Shown here: piece after piece, positions 1 to 7,294 of the stretch
Layout of the letters: each line of letters opens with the position of its first letter
Numbering within the stretch: the stretch's first letter is position 1
Origin: Caldifarciminota bacterium UBA3073
Lineage (GTDB): Bacteria; Hydrothermota; UBA3073
Reading direction: 5' to 3'
Length of the DNA stretch: 16,095 bases
Assembly: GCA_002366725.1 (NCBI GenBank)
Contig: DFBT01000023.1
Span: 1 to 16,095 of the forward strand
Notes under the pieces: model-generated
The model's input: only the letters and a program-made list of their open reading frames with translations
Databases searched by the model: none
Told to the model about the DNA's origin: nothing
Translations under genes and position numbers: made by a program

Positions 1-35
1 GTGTCAAAACTTTTACAATTCCCTAATATTTTATT

Positions 36-55
36 CCTGCCTGCCGGCAGGTAGG
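36..55. repeat. GCCTGCCGGCAGG palindrome at left edge
   Basis: CCTGCCTGCCGGCAGGTAGG is palindromic apart from one base pair. It belongs to the family seen at 6530-6547, 8346-8363 and 9029-9048. It lies just upstream of the small membrane protein and would fall in its leader RNA. Confidence 0.6.
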
Positions 56-79
56 TTTGATATCTTAAGGGGAGGCAAT

Positions 80-325
80 ATGCGAGCGTATATAGTGAGC
101 TGTATAGCTGTAATCGCCTTTATGTTCCACTTCTGGTGTACGGGAACAGTTTACAACATTCTGTGGAGCATCGGCGGTTTCTTCGGCATATGGTCCATAT
201 ACGATGGTATAATAACCAGGATGTTCTCGGAAGGAAAAAAACAACGCGCTCTCGCCACATCGGCGGCGGTCATTGGCATTATAGTTCTCCTGGGTTTGAC
301 GATGAGTAAGCTATGGCTCCTGTAG
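80..325 (+). CDS. Small membrane protein of unknown function (81 aa)
   Basis: I do not recognise a family. The ATG at 80 follows a strong Shine-Dalgarno (AGGGGAGG, about 5 nt upstream), which supports translation. The protein has two hydrophobic segments, roughly residues 5-40 (aromatic-rich, with small-residue GG motifs near residue 32) and residues 59-80. They are separated by a short charged loop with the sequence SEGKKQR, so a two-helix hairpin in the inner membrane is likely, with the basic loop probably cytoplasmic. It ends at a TAG 25 nt before an 8-codon reading frame and 73 nt before the HU gene on the same strand, so co-transcription with HU is possible. No catalytic residues are visible, and function cannot be inferred from context. 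Real gene likely; function unknown. Confidence 0.6.
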   Translation: MRAYIVSCIAVIAFMFHFWCTGTVYNILWSIGGFFGIWSIYDGIITRMFSEGKKQRALATSAAVIGIIVLLGLTMSKLWLL

Positions 326-350
326 CGGGGATCAAAAGGAGAATCAGAAA

Positions 351-377
351 ATGGAAGTAAAAATGCAGTCATCCTAA
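351..377 (+). CDS. Possible 8-codon leader peptide upstream of HU
   Basis: A minimal reading frame, MEVKMQSS followed by TAA, begins at 351. It is preceded at the ideal 9-nt spacing by AAGGAG (336-341). It lies entirely between the stop of the small membrane protein and the HU Shine-Dalgarno, ending 21 nt before the HU ATG. The arrangement would fit a leader peptide or translational coupler, but a frame this short can arise by chance and there is no independent evidence that it is translated. Confidence 0.25.
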   Translation: MEVKMQSS

Positions 378-398
378 AAAGAAAGGAGGTGAAAAGAC

Positions 399-671
399 AT
401 GACAAAGGCAGAACTCGTGGACAGAGTGGCTAAAGGAACAGGACTGACCAAGAGGGCATCTTTGCAGGCAGTAAACGCCTTTGTAGACACCGTCTCTGGT
501 GCTCTAGCAAAGAATGACAAGGTCACTCTCGTGGGGTTTGGCACATTTGATGTGGCAACACGAAAGGCACGCAAGGCGAGAAATCCGCGAACGGGACAGA
601 TAATCAATGTGCCTTCTAAGAGGGTCCCAAGATTCAGAGCGGGCACAGAACTGAAGAAAAAGGTGAGATAG
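399..671 (+). CDS. HU/IHF-family DNA-binding protein
   Basis: Histone-like nucleoid protein, 90 aa, the standard HU length. The N-terminal helical dimerisation half begins MTKAELVDRVA and runs to about residue 42. The beta-saddle starts with GFGTF (46-50), and the DNA-intercalating arm carries the diagnostic RNPRTG (61-66) with the proline that inserts between base pairs. The C-terminus is basic (ELKKKVR). HU dimers bend and compact DNA in the nucleoid. The start is fixed by an excellent Shine-Dalgarno, AAAGGAGGTG, ending 7 nt before the ATG. Two nearly identical paralogue types (HU and IHF) cannot be separated without a tree, so no gene symbol is given. A 12-bp GC-rich hairpin follows the stop. 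Confidence 0.95.
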   Translation: MTKAELVDRVAKGTGLTKRASLQAVNAFVDTVSGALAKNDKVTLVGFGTFDVATRKARKARNPRTGQIINVPSKRVPRFRAGTELKKKVR

Positions 672-693
672 ACAGAGCATGTGCCGAACAGAA

Positions 694-721
694 GGGGGGA
701 CGCAATTCTTTGCGTCCCCCC
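694..721. terminator. Strong 12-bp hairpin between convergent HU and brkB genes
   Basis: GGGGGGACGCAA (694-705) pairs perfectly with TTGCGTCCCCCC (710-721) around a TTCT loop. It sits 22 nt after the HU stop and 56 nt past the brkB stop, so it could end transcription from both sides. There is no clear T-run on either side, so it is not a textbook intrinsic terminator. It may instead protect the mRNA 3' end or act with Rho. Confidence 0.55.
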
Positions 722-734
722 AAAACTATTTGAA

Positions 735-790
735 ACCAAGTCCACCCAACTAATTAACCAACTAACTAACCATCCAACTAACCACCCCCT
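735..790. repeat. AACTAACC-type simple repeat
   Basis: Degenerate tandem copies of CAACTAAC/CCAACTAACCA fill the gap between the hairpin and the 3' end of brkB, and extend into its last codons. This is low-complexity sequence with no coding or structural signal that I can see. Confidence 0.55.
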
Positions 791-1683
791 TTTGCAAGAA
801 GTATTGTATTTCCTCTCTCTTCATAGTACCCCGCAAGCTCTGCCCCGAGAAGGATTATTATCGCCGTGTAGTACACCCATAAAAGCCCTATAAATACTCC
901 ACCGAGATTCCCATAGATTCTATTAAAGCCGGTAAATCTCGCTATGTACCAATCAAATACATACTTTGCAATCTCCCAGGAACAACCAGCAAATACTGCG
1001 CCAATAAGGGCAGACCTATTTGATACGGCAACATGCGGAACGACTTTGTAAAACCAGAAGAGGAAGATAATGGTGAGAATGAGAGAGGTTGATATCCCCA
1101 CTACTCCCCAAAGCCATGCTATTCCCGAGATACTCCGCCCCATAATCCCAATGTTGAGCGTGCGCATAAAGGAGATAAAGGCAGTGAAACCAAACGATAT
1201 TCCAAAAGCGGTTATAAATATCGGTATTACCAGAAGAGATAAGAGTTTCCGTTTCCAGAATGGCCATCTTTCCTCCACATTCCATATTCTGTCTATCGCC
1301 TGTATCGTTGCATCAAGGAAAAGACCCGCACTCCAGAGGAGGAATATAACACTGATAATTCCGATTGAGACTCTCCCCTGTATGAATCCATTGAGCACTG
1401 AAACCGTGGGTTGGGTCACTGCCGGCATCCAGGCCTCAAAAAAATCTATTATCGCATTATACACCAGATCCGAGGAGTGGGCAATCGATGTGAAAATAGT
1501 GGTTACCACAAGCAGAAGGGGAACTATCGATACAACGAGATAGAAAGAGAGTGAGCCCGCAAGTAACATTCCGCCGTGTTCGTATGTGAATCTCCTCTGA
1601 ATTATGAAAAAAAACCGATAGAGCCCGGTCACGACAGAGGCCAACTTTTTTATTTTATTTTTAATGTTGAACCGGTATTTCAT
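778..1683 (-). CDS. YihY/BrkB family inner-membrane protein
   Basis: A 301-aa polytopic membrane protein of the YihY/virulence factor BrkB family. Family hallmarks are visible: the GGMLLAGSLSFYLVVSIVPL segment after the first helix (about residues 37-56), an amphipathic WNVEERWPFWKRKLLSLL stretch, and the C-terminal YGNLGGVFIGLLWVYYTA helix followed by ILLGAELAGYYEE. Six transmembrane segments are expected for the family and are compatible with the hydrophobicity seen. The biochemical role is unsettled. Older annotation as ribonuclease BN was an error for this family, and envelope or transport roles have been proposed. It lies 65 bp downstream of nadC on the same strand. The ATG at 1683 has no close Shine-Dalgarno and is preceded by a purine-rich tract, so start or expression control may be unusual. 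Confidence 0.9.
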   Translation of the reverse strand: MKYRFNIKNKIKKLASVVTGLYRFFFIIQRRFTYEHGGMLLAGSLSFYLVVSIVPLLLVVTTIFTSIAHSSDLVYNAIIDFFEAWMPAVTQPTVSVLNGFIQGRVSIGIISVIFLLWSAGLFLDATIQAIDRIWNVEERWPFWKRKLLSLLVIPIFITAFGISFGFTAFISFMRTLNIGIMGRSISGIAWLWGVVGISTSLILTIIFLFWFYKVVPHVAVSNRSALIGAVFAGCSWEIAKYVFDWYIARFTGFNRIYGNLGGVFIGLLWVYYTAIIILLGAELAGYYEERGNTILLAKGGG

Positions 1684-1699
1684 TATTTACCAATTAATT

Positions 1700-1770
1700 A
1701 CCACTCTCTTCTCTCTTCTTTCTTCCCTCTTCCCTCTTTCCTCTTCTCTCATCTCTCTTTCCTCTTTCCT
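1700..1770. repeat. Pyrimidine-rich tract between nadC and brkB
   Basis: On the + strand this is almost pure C/T (CTCTTCTCTCTTCTTTCTTC and similar). On the transcribed strand it is GA-rich. It covers the spacer and runs into the last codons of nadC, supplying the basic KRKER ending. It looks like replication-slippage sequence. A purine-rich leader could bind ribosomes weakly, but that is speculation. Confidence 0.6.
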
Positions 1771-2576
1771 ACTATCTCCAAGCTCATATCAACTACGGGC
1801 GCAGAATGTGTTATCGCGCCAACGGATATATACTGAACACCTGCTCTTGCTATATCCCTTATGCTTTTGAGCGCAACCCCACCGGACACCTCGATCTCCA
1901 CCTTTTCCCCTCCAAGTTTAACACATTTCCTTATCTTGTCTATATCCATATTATCAAGCATAATTCTCTTCACATTTGGTAGATTGATGGCAGTCACAAA
2001 CTCTTCGAGTGTTTTCACCTCCACCTCAAATGGTCTCTCTATATTGAGATTCTCGATTCCACCGAGCACCTTGAGATGGTTATCCTTAACAAGTATTGCG
2101 TCATACAATCCAAAACGGTGGTTTTTTCCCCCCCCGACTGTGACCGCGTATTTTTCCAGTTCCCTCAAGAGGGGGGTCGTCTTACGGGTATCAAGAAGTT
2201 TCACACCCGTGCCCTCTATCTCTTTTACGAACCCTCTAGTGAGTGTTGCTATACCCGATAGATGGGAGAGAAAGTTGAGGGCCACCCTCTCTCCGGAGAG
2301 TACAGCCCTCGCACTCCCCCTTATTTTTGCGACTCTTTGGTCGGGGATGAGTTCCTCCCCGTCCTCACATGCATCGAATTCGGTGTTCGGGTCAAGTGTG
2401 CGAAAAACGAGTTTTGCCACCTCTATACCGCATAAGATACCCTTTGCCTTTGCCATTATGAGCGCCACAATGGTGGTATCATCCTTACCAATACATTCCA
2501 TCGCCGCATCGGTGGTAATGTCACCCGTACCTATGTCTTCTTCCAATGCCTTCTTTACTATGAATTCAATATCCAT
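1749..2576 (-). CDS. nadC: Nicotinate-nucleotide diphosphorylase (carboxylating), quinolinate phosphoribosyltransferase
   Basis: Converts quinolinate and PRPP to nicotinate mononucleotide, CO2 and pyrophosphate in de novo NAD synthesis. Cytoplasmic; the family works as a dimer or hexamer. It is 275 aa, normal for the family. Diagnostic blocks appear in order: ALEEDIGTGDITTDA at the N-terminus, LDTRKTTPLLRELEKYAV with GGGKNHRFGLYDAILVKDNH (substrate and PRPP binding), EVEVKT, IMLDNMD, EVSGGV, and VGAITHSAPVVDMSLEI (phosphate-binding TIM-barrel end). The ATG at 2576 places the N-terminus as expected, but no convincing Shine-Dalgarno precedes it. nadA and nadB are not in the window. The last residues (KRKER) come from a low-complexity GA tract and are probably not functional. 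Confidence 0.96.
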   Translation of the reverse strand: MDIEFIVKKALEEDIGTGDITTDAAMECIGKDDTTIVALIMAKAKGILCGIEVAKLVFRTLDPNTEFDACEDGEELIPDQRVAKIRGSARAVLSGERVALNFLSHLSGIATLTRGFVKEIEGTGVKLLDTRKTTPLLRELEKYAVTVGGGKNHRFGLYDAILVKDNHLKVLGGIENLNIERPFEVEVKTLEEFVTAINLPNVKRIMLDNMDIDKIRKCVKLGGEKVEIEVSGGVALKSIRDIARAGVQYISVGAITHSAPVVDMSLEIVGKRKER

Positions 2577-2600
2577 AAACGAAAAATGAAAATATCAAAA

Positions 2601-2630
2601 CCCAGCCCCGCTTAGCGAAGCTGGGCGGGG
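2601..2630. repeat. GC-rich REP-like hairpin upstream of nadC
   Basis: Two overlapping stems can form: CCCAGC (2601-2606) with GCTGGG (2620-2625), or CCCCGC (2606-2611) with GCGGGG (2625-2630). It sits 25 bp upstream of the nadC start, where it could also affect the leader RNA. Confidence 0.45.
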
Positions 2631-2683
2631 TGCAAATTGCAAAATTATCCTTTCCTGGCCGTGGCTAAAGATTATCTCAGATT

Positions 2684-2722
2684 ATGCATTAACCACAGAT
2701 GAACACAGATATTCACAGATTA
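2684..2722. repeat. Dispersed ACACAGAT repeat, intact copy
   Basis: Reads ATGCATTAACCACAGAT followed by two further (A)CACAGAT units. A second copy lies in inverted orientation at 8581-8671, where it is split by a 48-bp palindrome. The first 17 bp are identical in the two copies. Confidence 0.6.
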
Positions 2723-2787
2723 TATAAAAGTCTTCAAGACTACGAGCGTTCACCTTTTGGGTGAAAAAGGGTTTTGATTTTAACTTT

Positions 2788-2909
2788 TGTCCATACGGCC
2801 CTACGGCTCGTATGAGATGCTGTGCATAAGTTCTTTATTGACCTATCTCGTCCATTCCATACGGATCCTGCCCATACGGGTCTTGAGATGGAACGGATCT
2901 TGAGATGGT
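2788..2909. repeat. CATACGG-type mosaic palindromic repeat, copy 1
   Basis: Contains a hairpin with arms CATACG (2792-2797) and CGTATG (2809-2814), with an inner GCC/GGC. It is followed by ATGCTGTGCAT, then CCATACGGATCCTGCCCATA and two tandem units of about 17 bp built on TCTTGAGATGG. The part at 2871-2907 recurs as an inverted copy at 8372-8408 with a single mismatch. Confidence 0.7.
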
Positions 2910-2981
2910 TTCTCAACGCATATTTTGGGATTATCTCTCTCATTTTGCATTTTTCAATTTGCACTTTTCATTCTTTACCTT

Positions 2982-4283
2982 TCACTTTTCACATTTTACC
3001 TCTCTCTGGTACGCCTCCTCACGCATCCTGTTTATGTAATTTTTGCTCTCAAAAGAGTATGTAAATCTCGATGGAATATCGTATCTTCCCTCGATTATTG
3101 CCACTGTGTCCTCTGTCATAACAAGTTCTTCATCTGTGGGAATTACAAATACCTTTATCTTCGAATCGTCCGAAGATATGAGAAACTCATGATTCCTCGA
3201 TACGGCCCTTTTATTTCTCTCAATATCAAGTTTTATACCCAGCTCCTCCATCCCCCGAAGACAGTTTTCTCGGAGTTCCCACGCGAGTTCACCCGCCCCC
3301 GCTGTGAAGACGATCGCATCAACCCTTCCGAGGAGCGCAATATAGGCACCGATGTATTTCTTCATCCTGTGGCACTCTATATCAACTGCGAGTTTTGAAC
3401 GGGGATAGGTCGTCACGGTCTTAAGTATATCCCGCAGGTCTGTATATCTTCCGGTGATACCGAAAAGTCCGCTCCTTTTGTTCAGTAAATTTACGACCTC
3501 CTTTGCAGTGAGGCTCTCTCTCTCTGAAATATACGAGACTATTGCGGGATCTATATCCCCTGACCTCGTTCCCATAACGAGGCCCTCAAGTGGTGTCAAT
3601 CCCATGGAGTGATCATATGCCTCTCCGTTCTTTATCGCCGTAAAGCTCACGCCATTACCGATGTGACAGGTAATGAGATTTGTTTCTTTTATGGCTTTAT
3701 CGAGAAGTACACCCGCCCTCCTCGACACATACAGGTGAGAAGTGCCGTGAAAGCCGTACCTTCTCACCCCGTATTTTTCATACCATTCGTAAGGTATCGC
3801 ATATATATATGATTCCGGGGGCATCGTTGAGAGGAATGCAGTATCAATAACGGCGACATGCGGGCAGGATGGAAATATTTCCATTGCCGCCCTTATTCCG
3901 AGTATATTTGGGGGATTATGTAGTGGTGCAAGTTCCTTCAATCCCTCAAATGTATTGAGCACATCCTCTGTTATGGGAACGGAGTGTGTCAGTTTTTCGC
4001 CTCCGTGAACAACCCTGTGCCCCACACCGCAGATCAACGAAAGGTCCTCCAGCACATTCGTCTCCTTCAAGGTCTTCATTATCAATCCTATTGCCTCTCT
4101 GTGCGAGGGACACTCCTCTTCCTTTATATGGGGTTTTCTTCCCGGGACCTCGTGGTTTATAAAACTACCACCCACCGTGACCCTCTCAACTATTCCCTTT
4201 GCAAGGGGAATCTTGCGGTCCCAGTCGTACAGCTGATATTTAGCAGATGAACTTCCACAGTTCAAAGTTAATATGAGCCTCAT
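2982..4283 (-). CDS. ackA: Acetate kinase (divergent)
   Basis: Interconverts acetate + ATP and acetyl phosphate + ADP. ASKHA-fold cytoplasmic enzyme. I start it at the ATG at 4283, which follows GGGAGGA, giving 433 aa; a further-upstream TTG frame lacks support. Both family signatures are present: LTLNCGSSSAK near the N-terminus and GHRVVHGG (88-95). Residues matching known catalytic positions are R90, H122, D147, H179 (GFHGTSH), N210, R240 and E386. Departures stand out: L151 where DTAFH is usual, DHSMG for DTSMG, GAGEL (329-333) for the near-invariant GIGEN, and TDEEL for TNEEL. The C-terminus is about 30 aa longer than in the roughly 400-aa relatives and ends in low-complexity sequence. 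No pta is nearby. A kinase for another short carboxylate is possible. Confidence 0.88.
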   Translation of the reverse strand: MRLILTLNCGSSSAKYQLYDWDRKIPLAKGIVERVTVGGSFINHEVPGRKPHIKEEECPSHREAIGLIMKTLKETNVLEDLSLICGVGHRVVHGGEKLTHSVPITEDVLNTFEGLKELAPLHNPPNILGIRAAMEIFPSCPHVAVIDTAFLSTMPPESYIYAIPYEWYEKYGVRRYGFHGTSHLYVSRRAGVLLDKAIKETNLITCHIGNGVSFTAIKNGEAYDHSMGLTPLEGLVMGTRSGDIDPAIVSYISERESLTAKEVVNLLNKRSGLFGITGRYTDLRDILKTVTTYPRSKLAVDIECHRMKKYIGAYIALLGRVDAIVFTAGAGELAWELRENCLRGMEELGIKLDIERNKRAVSRNHEFLISSDDSKIKVFVIPTDEELVMTEDTVAIIEGRYDIPSRFTYSFESKNYINRMREEAYQREVKCEK

Positions 4284-4344
4284 CAATCCTCCCAATAGAG
4301 TCAAGTAGACTGTATGTAGGCTAAGGCCTCGCTTTTAGCGGCTC

Positions 4345-5403
4345 CTAATATTCTGTCTCTTTAAGAAGTTTTTCGGTCGCCTCTAATACATCGTCAACGG
4401 ATATGGACTCTATACACCTGAAATCACCAAACTTACATCTGAGCGGTCTCTGTGAGTAGTAAAAACAGGGACTGCAGGGAAGGTCCTTCCGAACAATCAT
4501 ATATTTTGTTCCATATGGATAAACCCACTCGGGATTTGTGGGACCAAATATGGCAACGCAGGGAACCCCGAAAGACGCAGCGATGTGCATCAATCCAGAA
4601 TCGGCACTCACAAAGAGCCTACACCTTTTGATCAACGCCGAAGTCTCCCTGATAGAAGTATTATCTACAGTATAGGCACCGTCTCCCACACTATCCCGGA
4701 TAAAAGTCTTCAGTTCACCTTCCTCTTTCCCGCCAAAGATAAGGACAACCGCACTATCTCTCTCGACAAAAATTTTCCCCAATTCCCCGAATTTCTCTTT
4801 ATCCCACCTCCTCTTCATTTGATTTTTAAAGGTGGCAGTCCCCGCGTGCATACCTATTATGAGTTTTTTCTCTGTATTTAGATCTTTAAAAAATCTTCCG
4901 GCAAAGTTATCATCTTCGTCTGTGAGATAAATTCTGGGTCCATCGAACGACTCCGGGTGTATTCCAAGGAGCGAGAGAAGTCTCACATTTTCTTCAACAT
5001 CGTGCTTTTTATCATCCTCTCTTATCAATCTCGTATTTAAAAATCCGAGATTTGTGTAAAAGAGATGATTATATCTGTGGGCTACTCTTTCTTTTTTCCC
5101 AACAATGAAATTAATAACATTGTATTCTAAACGATTTGCTGGATAGGAAAGAATGCTATAGTCAAAATTTTCTTTTCTCAAATTGAGGAGAAACCTAAAA
5201 GAAGAAACCACCCCCTCCTTGAGAAAATTCCACAATATCACCCCATCCAAGTTTGGATTTCTCTCTAAAAGCTCCTTTGCCCCCTTGAGCATAACCAAGA
5301 CATATATTTTTTCCTTGGTGAACCTCTTCCGTAAAAGTTCAATCAGGGGAGTTACCAAGAGGGTGTTTCCTATACCAGCGAGGCTAACCAGGAGAATCTT
5401 CAT
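4345..5403 (-). CDS. Glycosyltransferase family 9 (heptosyltransferase-type)
   Basis: A 352-aa GT-B fold enzyme of the ADP-heptose:LPS heptosyltransferase (WaaC/WaaF/RfaF) family. The N-terminus (MKILLVSLAGIGNTLLVTPL) is the family Rossmann start. IIGMHAGTAT and RRWDKEKFGELG mark the start of the second domain. ADSGLMHIAASFGVPCVAIFGPTNP is the nucleotide-sugar site. The CSPCFYYSQRPLRCKFGDFRC cysteine cluster (three of them in C-x2-C...C form) is common near the family C-terminus. It probably adds a sugar to a lipid-linked or LPS-like core on the cytoplasmic face of the inner membrane. The ATG follows the stop of the SDR gene by one base, so translation is probably coupled. The sugar donor cannot be read from the sequence. 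Confidence 0.9.
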   Translation of the reverse strand: MKILLVSLAGIGNTLLVTPLIELLRKRFTKEKIYVLVMLKGAKELLERNPNLDGVILWNFLKEGVVSSFRFLLNLRKENFDYSILSYPANRLEYNVINFIVGKKERVAHRYNHLFYTNLGFLNTRLIREDDKKHDVEENVRLLSLLGIHPESFDGPRIYLTDEDDNFAGRFFKDLNTEKKLIIGMHAGTATFKNQMKRRWDKEKFGELGKIFVERDSAVVLIFGGKEEGELKTFIRDSVGDGAYTVDNTSIRETSALIKRCRLFVSADSGLMHIAASFGVPCVAIFGPTNPEWVYPYGTKYMIVRKDLPCSPCFYYSQRPLRCKFGDFRCIESISVDDVLEATEKLLKETEY

Positions 5404-5404
5404 T

Positions 5405-6361
5405 TCAGTTACTCTCCCTCCAGAAATTTAGAATGTTCTCGAGGGTCTCCTCAAAGGGAATTGTGGGTTGCCAGCCGGTAGCAGTCTTGAGCTTTGTAGA
5501 ATCACCAATAAGACGGGGAACATCGGAAGGGCGGAGCTTTCGCTTATCGACCTCAATATCGACCTCAACATTCCCGATGGAGATCAGCGTGGAGAGGACA
5601 TCACCTATTCTCCTGCCAACCCCCGAGCATATATTATATACCTCGCCGGGTGTTCCCCGGGCAAGTGCAAGCCAGTACCCCCTTACCATATCTCTCACAT
5701 CTGTAAAATCTCTCACTGCCTTTAGGTTCCCAACCTCTACGATGGGATGCTTCACACCCCTCTCTATGTCTGCAATCTGCTTTGCAAAGTCTGAGCATAC
5801 AAATACCGGGGGTCTACGTGGTCCCGTATGATTAAAACCCCTGGTCCTCACTATTCTCATTCCATAACTCTTGAAATACTGATATGCAAGCATATCCTGA
5901 CCAACCTTGCTTACCGCATAGGGAGAGAGGGGACGGAGTGGAGTTGTTTCCTTTATGGGAATCTCATCCTCTTCTACAGCTCCATACTCCTCTGATGATC
6001 CAGCTATCTGAATGAGAGGGTCTATCCCTGTTCTCTTTACCGCCTCAAATAGATTGAGTTCCCCCATTATATTGGTTTCAAGAGACTCTGCCGGGGCACT
6101 CCATGATGTGGGGACAAAACTCTGAGCAGCCAGATGAAATATCATATCTGGTCTTACAACCTCTATCAGGTCCCTCACAGATGAGGCGTCACGGAGGTCA
6201 CACTCATAAAACTCTATTTTACCCATGAGATGTTCTATGTTCTCTGTTCGCGACCTCCATCTCTTTATTCCATATATCTTAAGGTCAGTTTTCTCAAGGA
6301 GATAGTCTGCAAGATGGCTACCTGCAAATCCTGTAATCCCCGTTATGAGTACACGAGTCAT
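5405..6361 (-). CDS. NAD(P)-dependent SDR, GDP-mannose 4,6-dehydratase / GDP-4-keto-6-deoxymannose reductase type
   Basis: Extended short-chain dehydrogenase of 318 aa. Cofactor loop TGITGFAGSHL (7-17), then YGIKRWRSRTENIEHL, whose basic residues resemble the NADP-binding stretch of GDP-mannose dehydratases. Next come HLAAQSFVP, the catalytic Ser/acidic cluster SSEEYG (122-127), and the Y148-x3-K152 pair in SPYAVSKVGQ. RTRGFNHTGPRRPP and DFTDVRDMVRGYW are sugar-nucleotide family motifs. It would make GDP-4-keto-6-deoxymannose or reduce it to GDP-rhamnose; GMD and RMD cannot be told apart by eye, and the length lies nearer RMD. One base separates it from the GT9 gene, so the pair probably supplies and transfers a deoxysugar. 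No strong Shine-Dalgarno precedes the ATG. Confidence 0.85.
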   Translation of the reverse strand: MTRVLITGITGFAGSHLADYLLEKTDLKIYGIKRWRSRTENIEHLMGKIEFYECDLRDASSVRDLIEVVRPDMIFHLAAQSFVPTSWSAPAESLETNIMGELNLFEAVKRTGIDPLIQIAGSSEEYGAVEEDEIPIKETTPLRPLSPYAVSKVGQDMLAYQYFKSYGMRIVRTRGFNHTGPRRPPVFVCSDFAKQIADIERGVKHPIVEVGNLKAVRDFTDVRDMVRGYWLALARGTPGEVYNICSGVGRRIGDVLSTLISIGNVEVDIEVDKRKLRPSDVPRLIGDSTKLKTATGWQPTIPFEETLENILNFWRESN

Positions 6362-6378
6362 GATACCACTATGTGTAA

Positions 6379-6412
6379 AGGTCTAAAAGTCCAAAAGTCG
6401 AAAGGTCGAAAG
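6379..6412. repeat. AAAAGTCC/AAAGGTCG short tandem repeat
   Basis: Four degenerate units of about 9 bp (AAAGGTCTA, AAAGTCCA, AAAGTCGA, AAGGTCGA) lie just upstream of the SDR start. This is low-complexity sequence; no function is evident. Confidence 0.45.
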
Positions 6413-6485
6413 CACATCTTTACCAGTCATTTAAGCAAGTTATTTGGTTGGTTCCTCGGGCATCTTTTTAACAATTTGAATTTTA

Positions 6486-6547
6486 ATATGTCCATACGGA
6501 TCCTGCGGATAATTTTGATACCTGCCTACCGGCAGGCAGGTTTGATT
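6486..6547. repeat. Adjacent CATACGG unit and GCCTACCGGCAGGC palindrome
   Basis: GTCCATACGGATCCTGCGGAT (6490-6510) is a truncated member of the CATACGG hairpin family. It is followed at about 6530-6547 by ACCTGCCTACCGGCAGGCAG, a near-perfect palindrome that recurs at 36-55, 8346-8363 and 9029-9048 and, interrupted, at 14541-14580. Confidence 0.6.
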
Positions 6548-6568
6548 TTTAATATTTGATATTTATTC

Positions 6569-7294
6569 CTATGCTCCAATTTTTAGCCTTTCGGCAAGGA
6601 ACAGAGGAAGTCCGCGGTTTATTATCTTCCTCTGAACAACCTCGATTTCATAGGAAATCCTTATGAGCTGAACTTTTTTCTCTTCTGTGTCTATTACGCC
6701 AAAGGATGCCCGTGGGTCGTAGTCCCTCGGTTGTCCCACACTGCCAATATTTATGATATATTTTCTTCCCTCTTTTAAATAAAGTGGATTACTCTCCGAA
6801 AGCGTACAAATACCACCTCCTTCTTCAAAGCAAGCGGGCACATGTGAATGCCCCAAGAGGCATATAGATTCACCGAACCCCGAAAACTGCAACGAGGCAT
6901 CCCTCGCGGTAAAGACATAATTCCACCTCTCTGGGTTCAGGGGAGTCGAATGAACGAGAAACATACCCTCATCTACGCAACTCACGGGTAGCTCCCTCAT
7001 GTAAGCAAAGTTCTCTTCCGAGAGAACTTCCCTCGTCCATTCACACGCTATTCTGGCATTTTCACTGAATGTTCGTAAATCCGTACGACCCAAAACTCCG
7101 TATTCATGATTGCCGGAGAGAGATACATCTACTCTTTTTTTAACAATCTCCACACATTCATTGGGATTTGGTCCATATCCCACGATGTCACCAAGGCATA
7201 GAATTCTATCGGGTTTGATCTCATCGATCCTTGTGAGTATCGCCCGGAATGCCTCAAGATTTGCATGTATGTCCGAGATTACGACGAGCCTCAT
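6569..7294 (-). CDS. Metallophosphoesterase (calcineurin-like, YfcE/MJ0936-type)
   Basis: Predicted two-metal phosphodiesterase or phosphatase, 241 aa. All metal-binding blocks are present in order: D8-x-H10 in ISDIHAN, GDIVGYGPNP with D36, GNHE (61-64), LLGHSHVP, and NIGSVGQPRD near the C-terminus. GHSH replaces the commoner GHTH; both bind metal. The long insert between GNHE and GHSH probably shapes the substrate pocket. Substrates for this family range from cyclic nucleotides to generic phosphodiesters and cannot be deduced here. Its ATG overlaps the nusB stop in an ATGA arrangement, so it is translated with nusB in one operon. Confidence 0.9.
   Translation of the reverse strand: MRLVVISDIHANLEAFRAILTRIDEIKPDRILCLGDIVGYGPNPNECVEIVKKRVDVSLSGNHEYGVLGRTDLRTFSENARIACEWTREVLSEENFAYMRELPVSCVDEGMFLVHSTPLNPERWNYVFTARDASLQFSGFGESICLLGHSHVPACFEEGGGICTLSESNPLYLKEGRKYIINIGSVGQPRDYDPRASFGVIDTEEKKVQLIRISYEIEVVQRKIINRGLPLFLAERLKIGA

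Larger units (their letters stand above)
2577..2981. other. 405-bp repeat-filled gap between ackA and nadC
   Basis: No credible gene is present. From left to right it contains: a GC-rich double hairpin at 2601-2630; a dispersed CCACAGAT/ACACAGAT repeat at 2684-2722; a small hairpin TTCACC/GGTGAA at 2749-2765; the CATACGG-type mosaic repeat at 2788-2909; and AT-rich TTTGCATTTTTCAATTTGCA-like low complexity at about 2935-3000 running into the ackA stop. No consensus promoter for nadC was recognised. Confidence 0.7.

Noticed and set aside
1..30. Minus-strand TTGACA at 7-2 as a divergent promoter
   Set aside because: The matching -10 would lie outside the window, so it cannot be assessed.
1861..2589. 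242-codon + strand frame opposite nadC
   Set aside because: It is the antisense shadow of a gene with full NadC motifs, and its product is Ser-rich with no domain.
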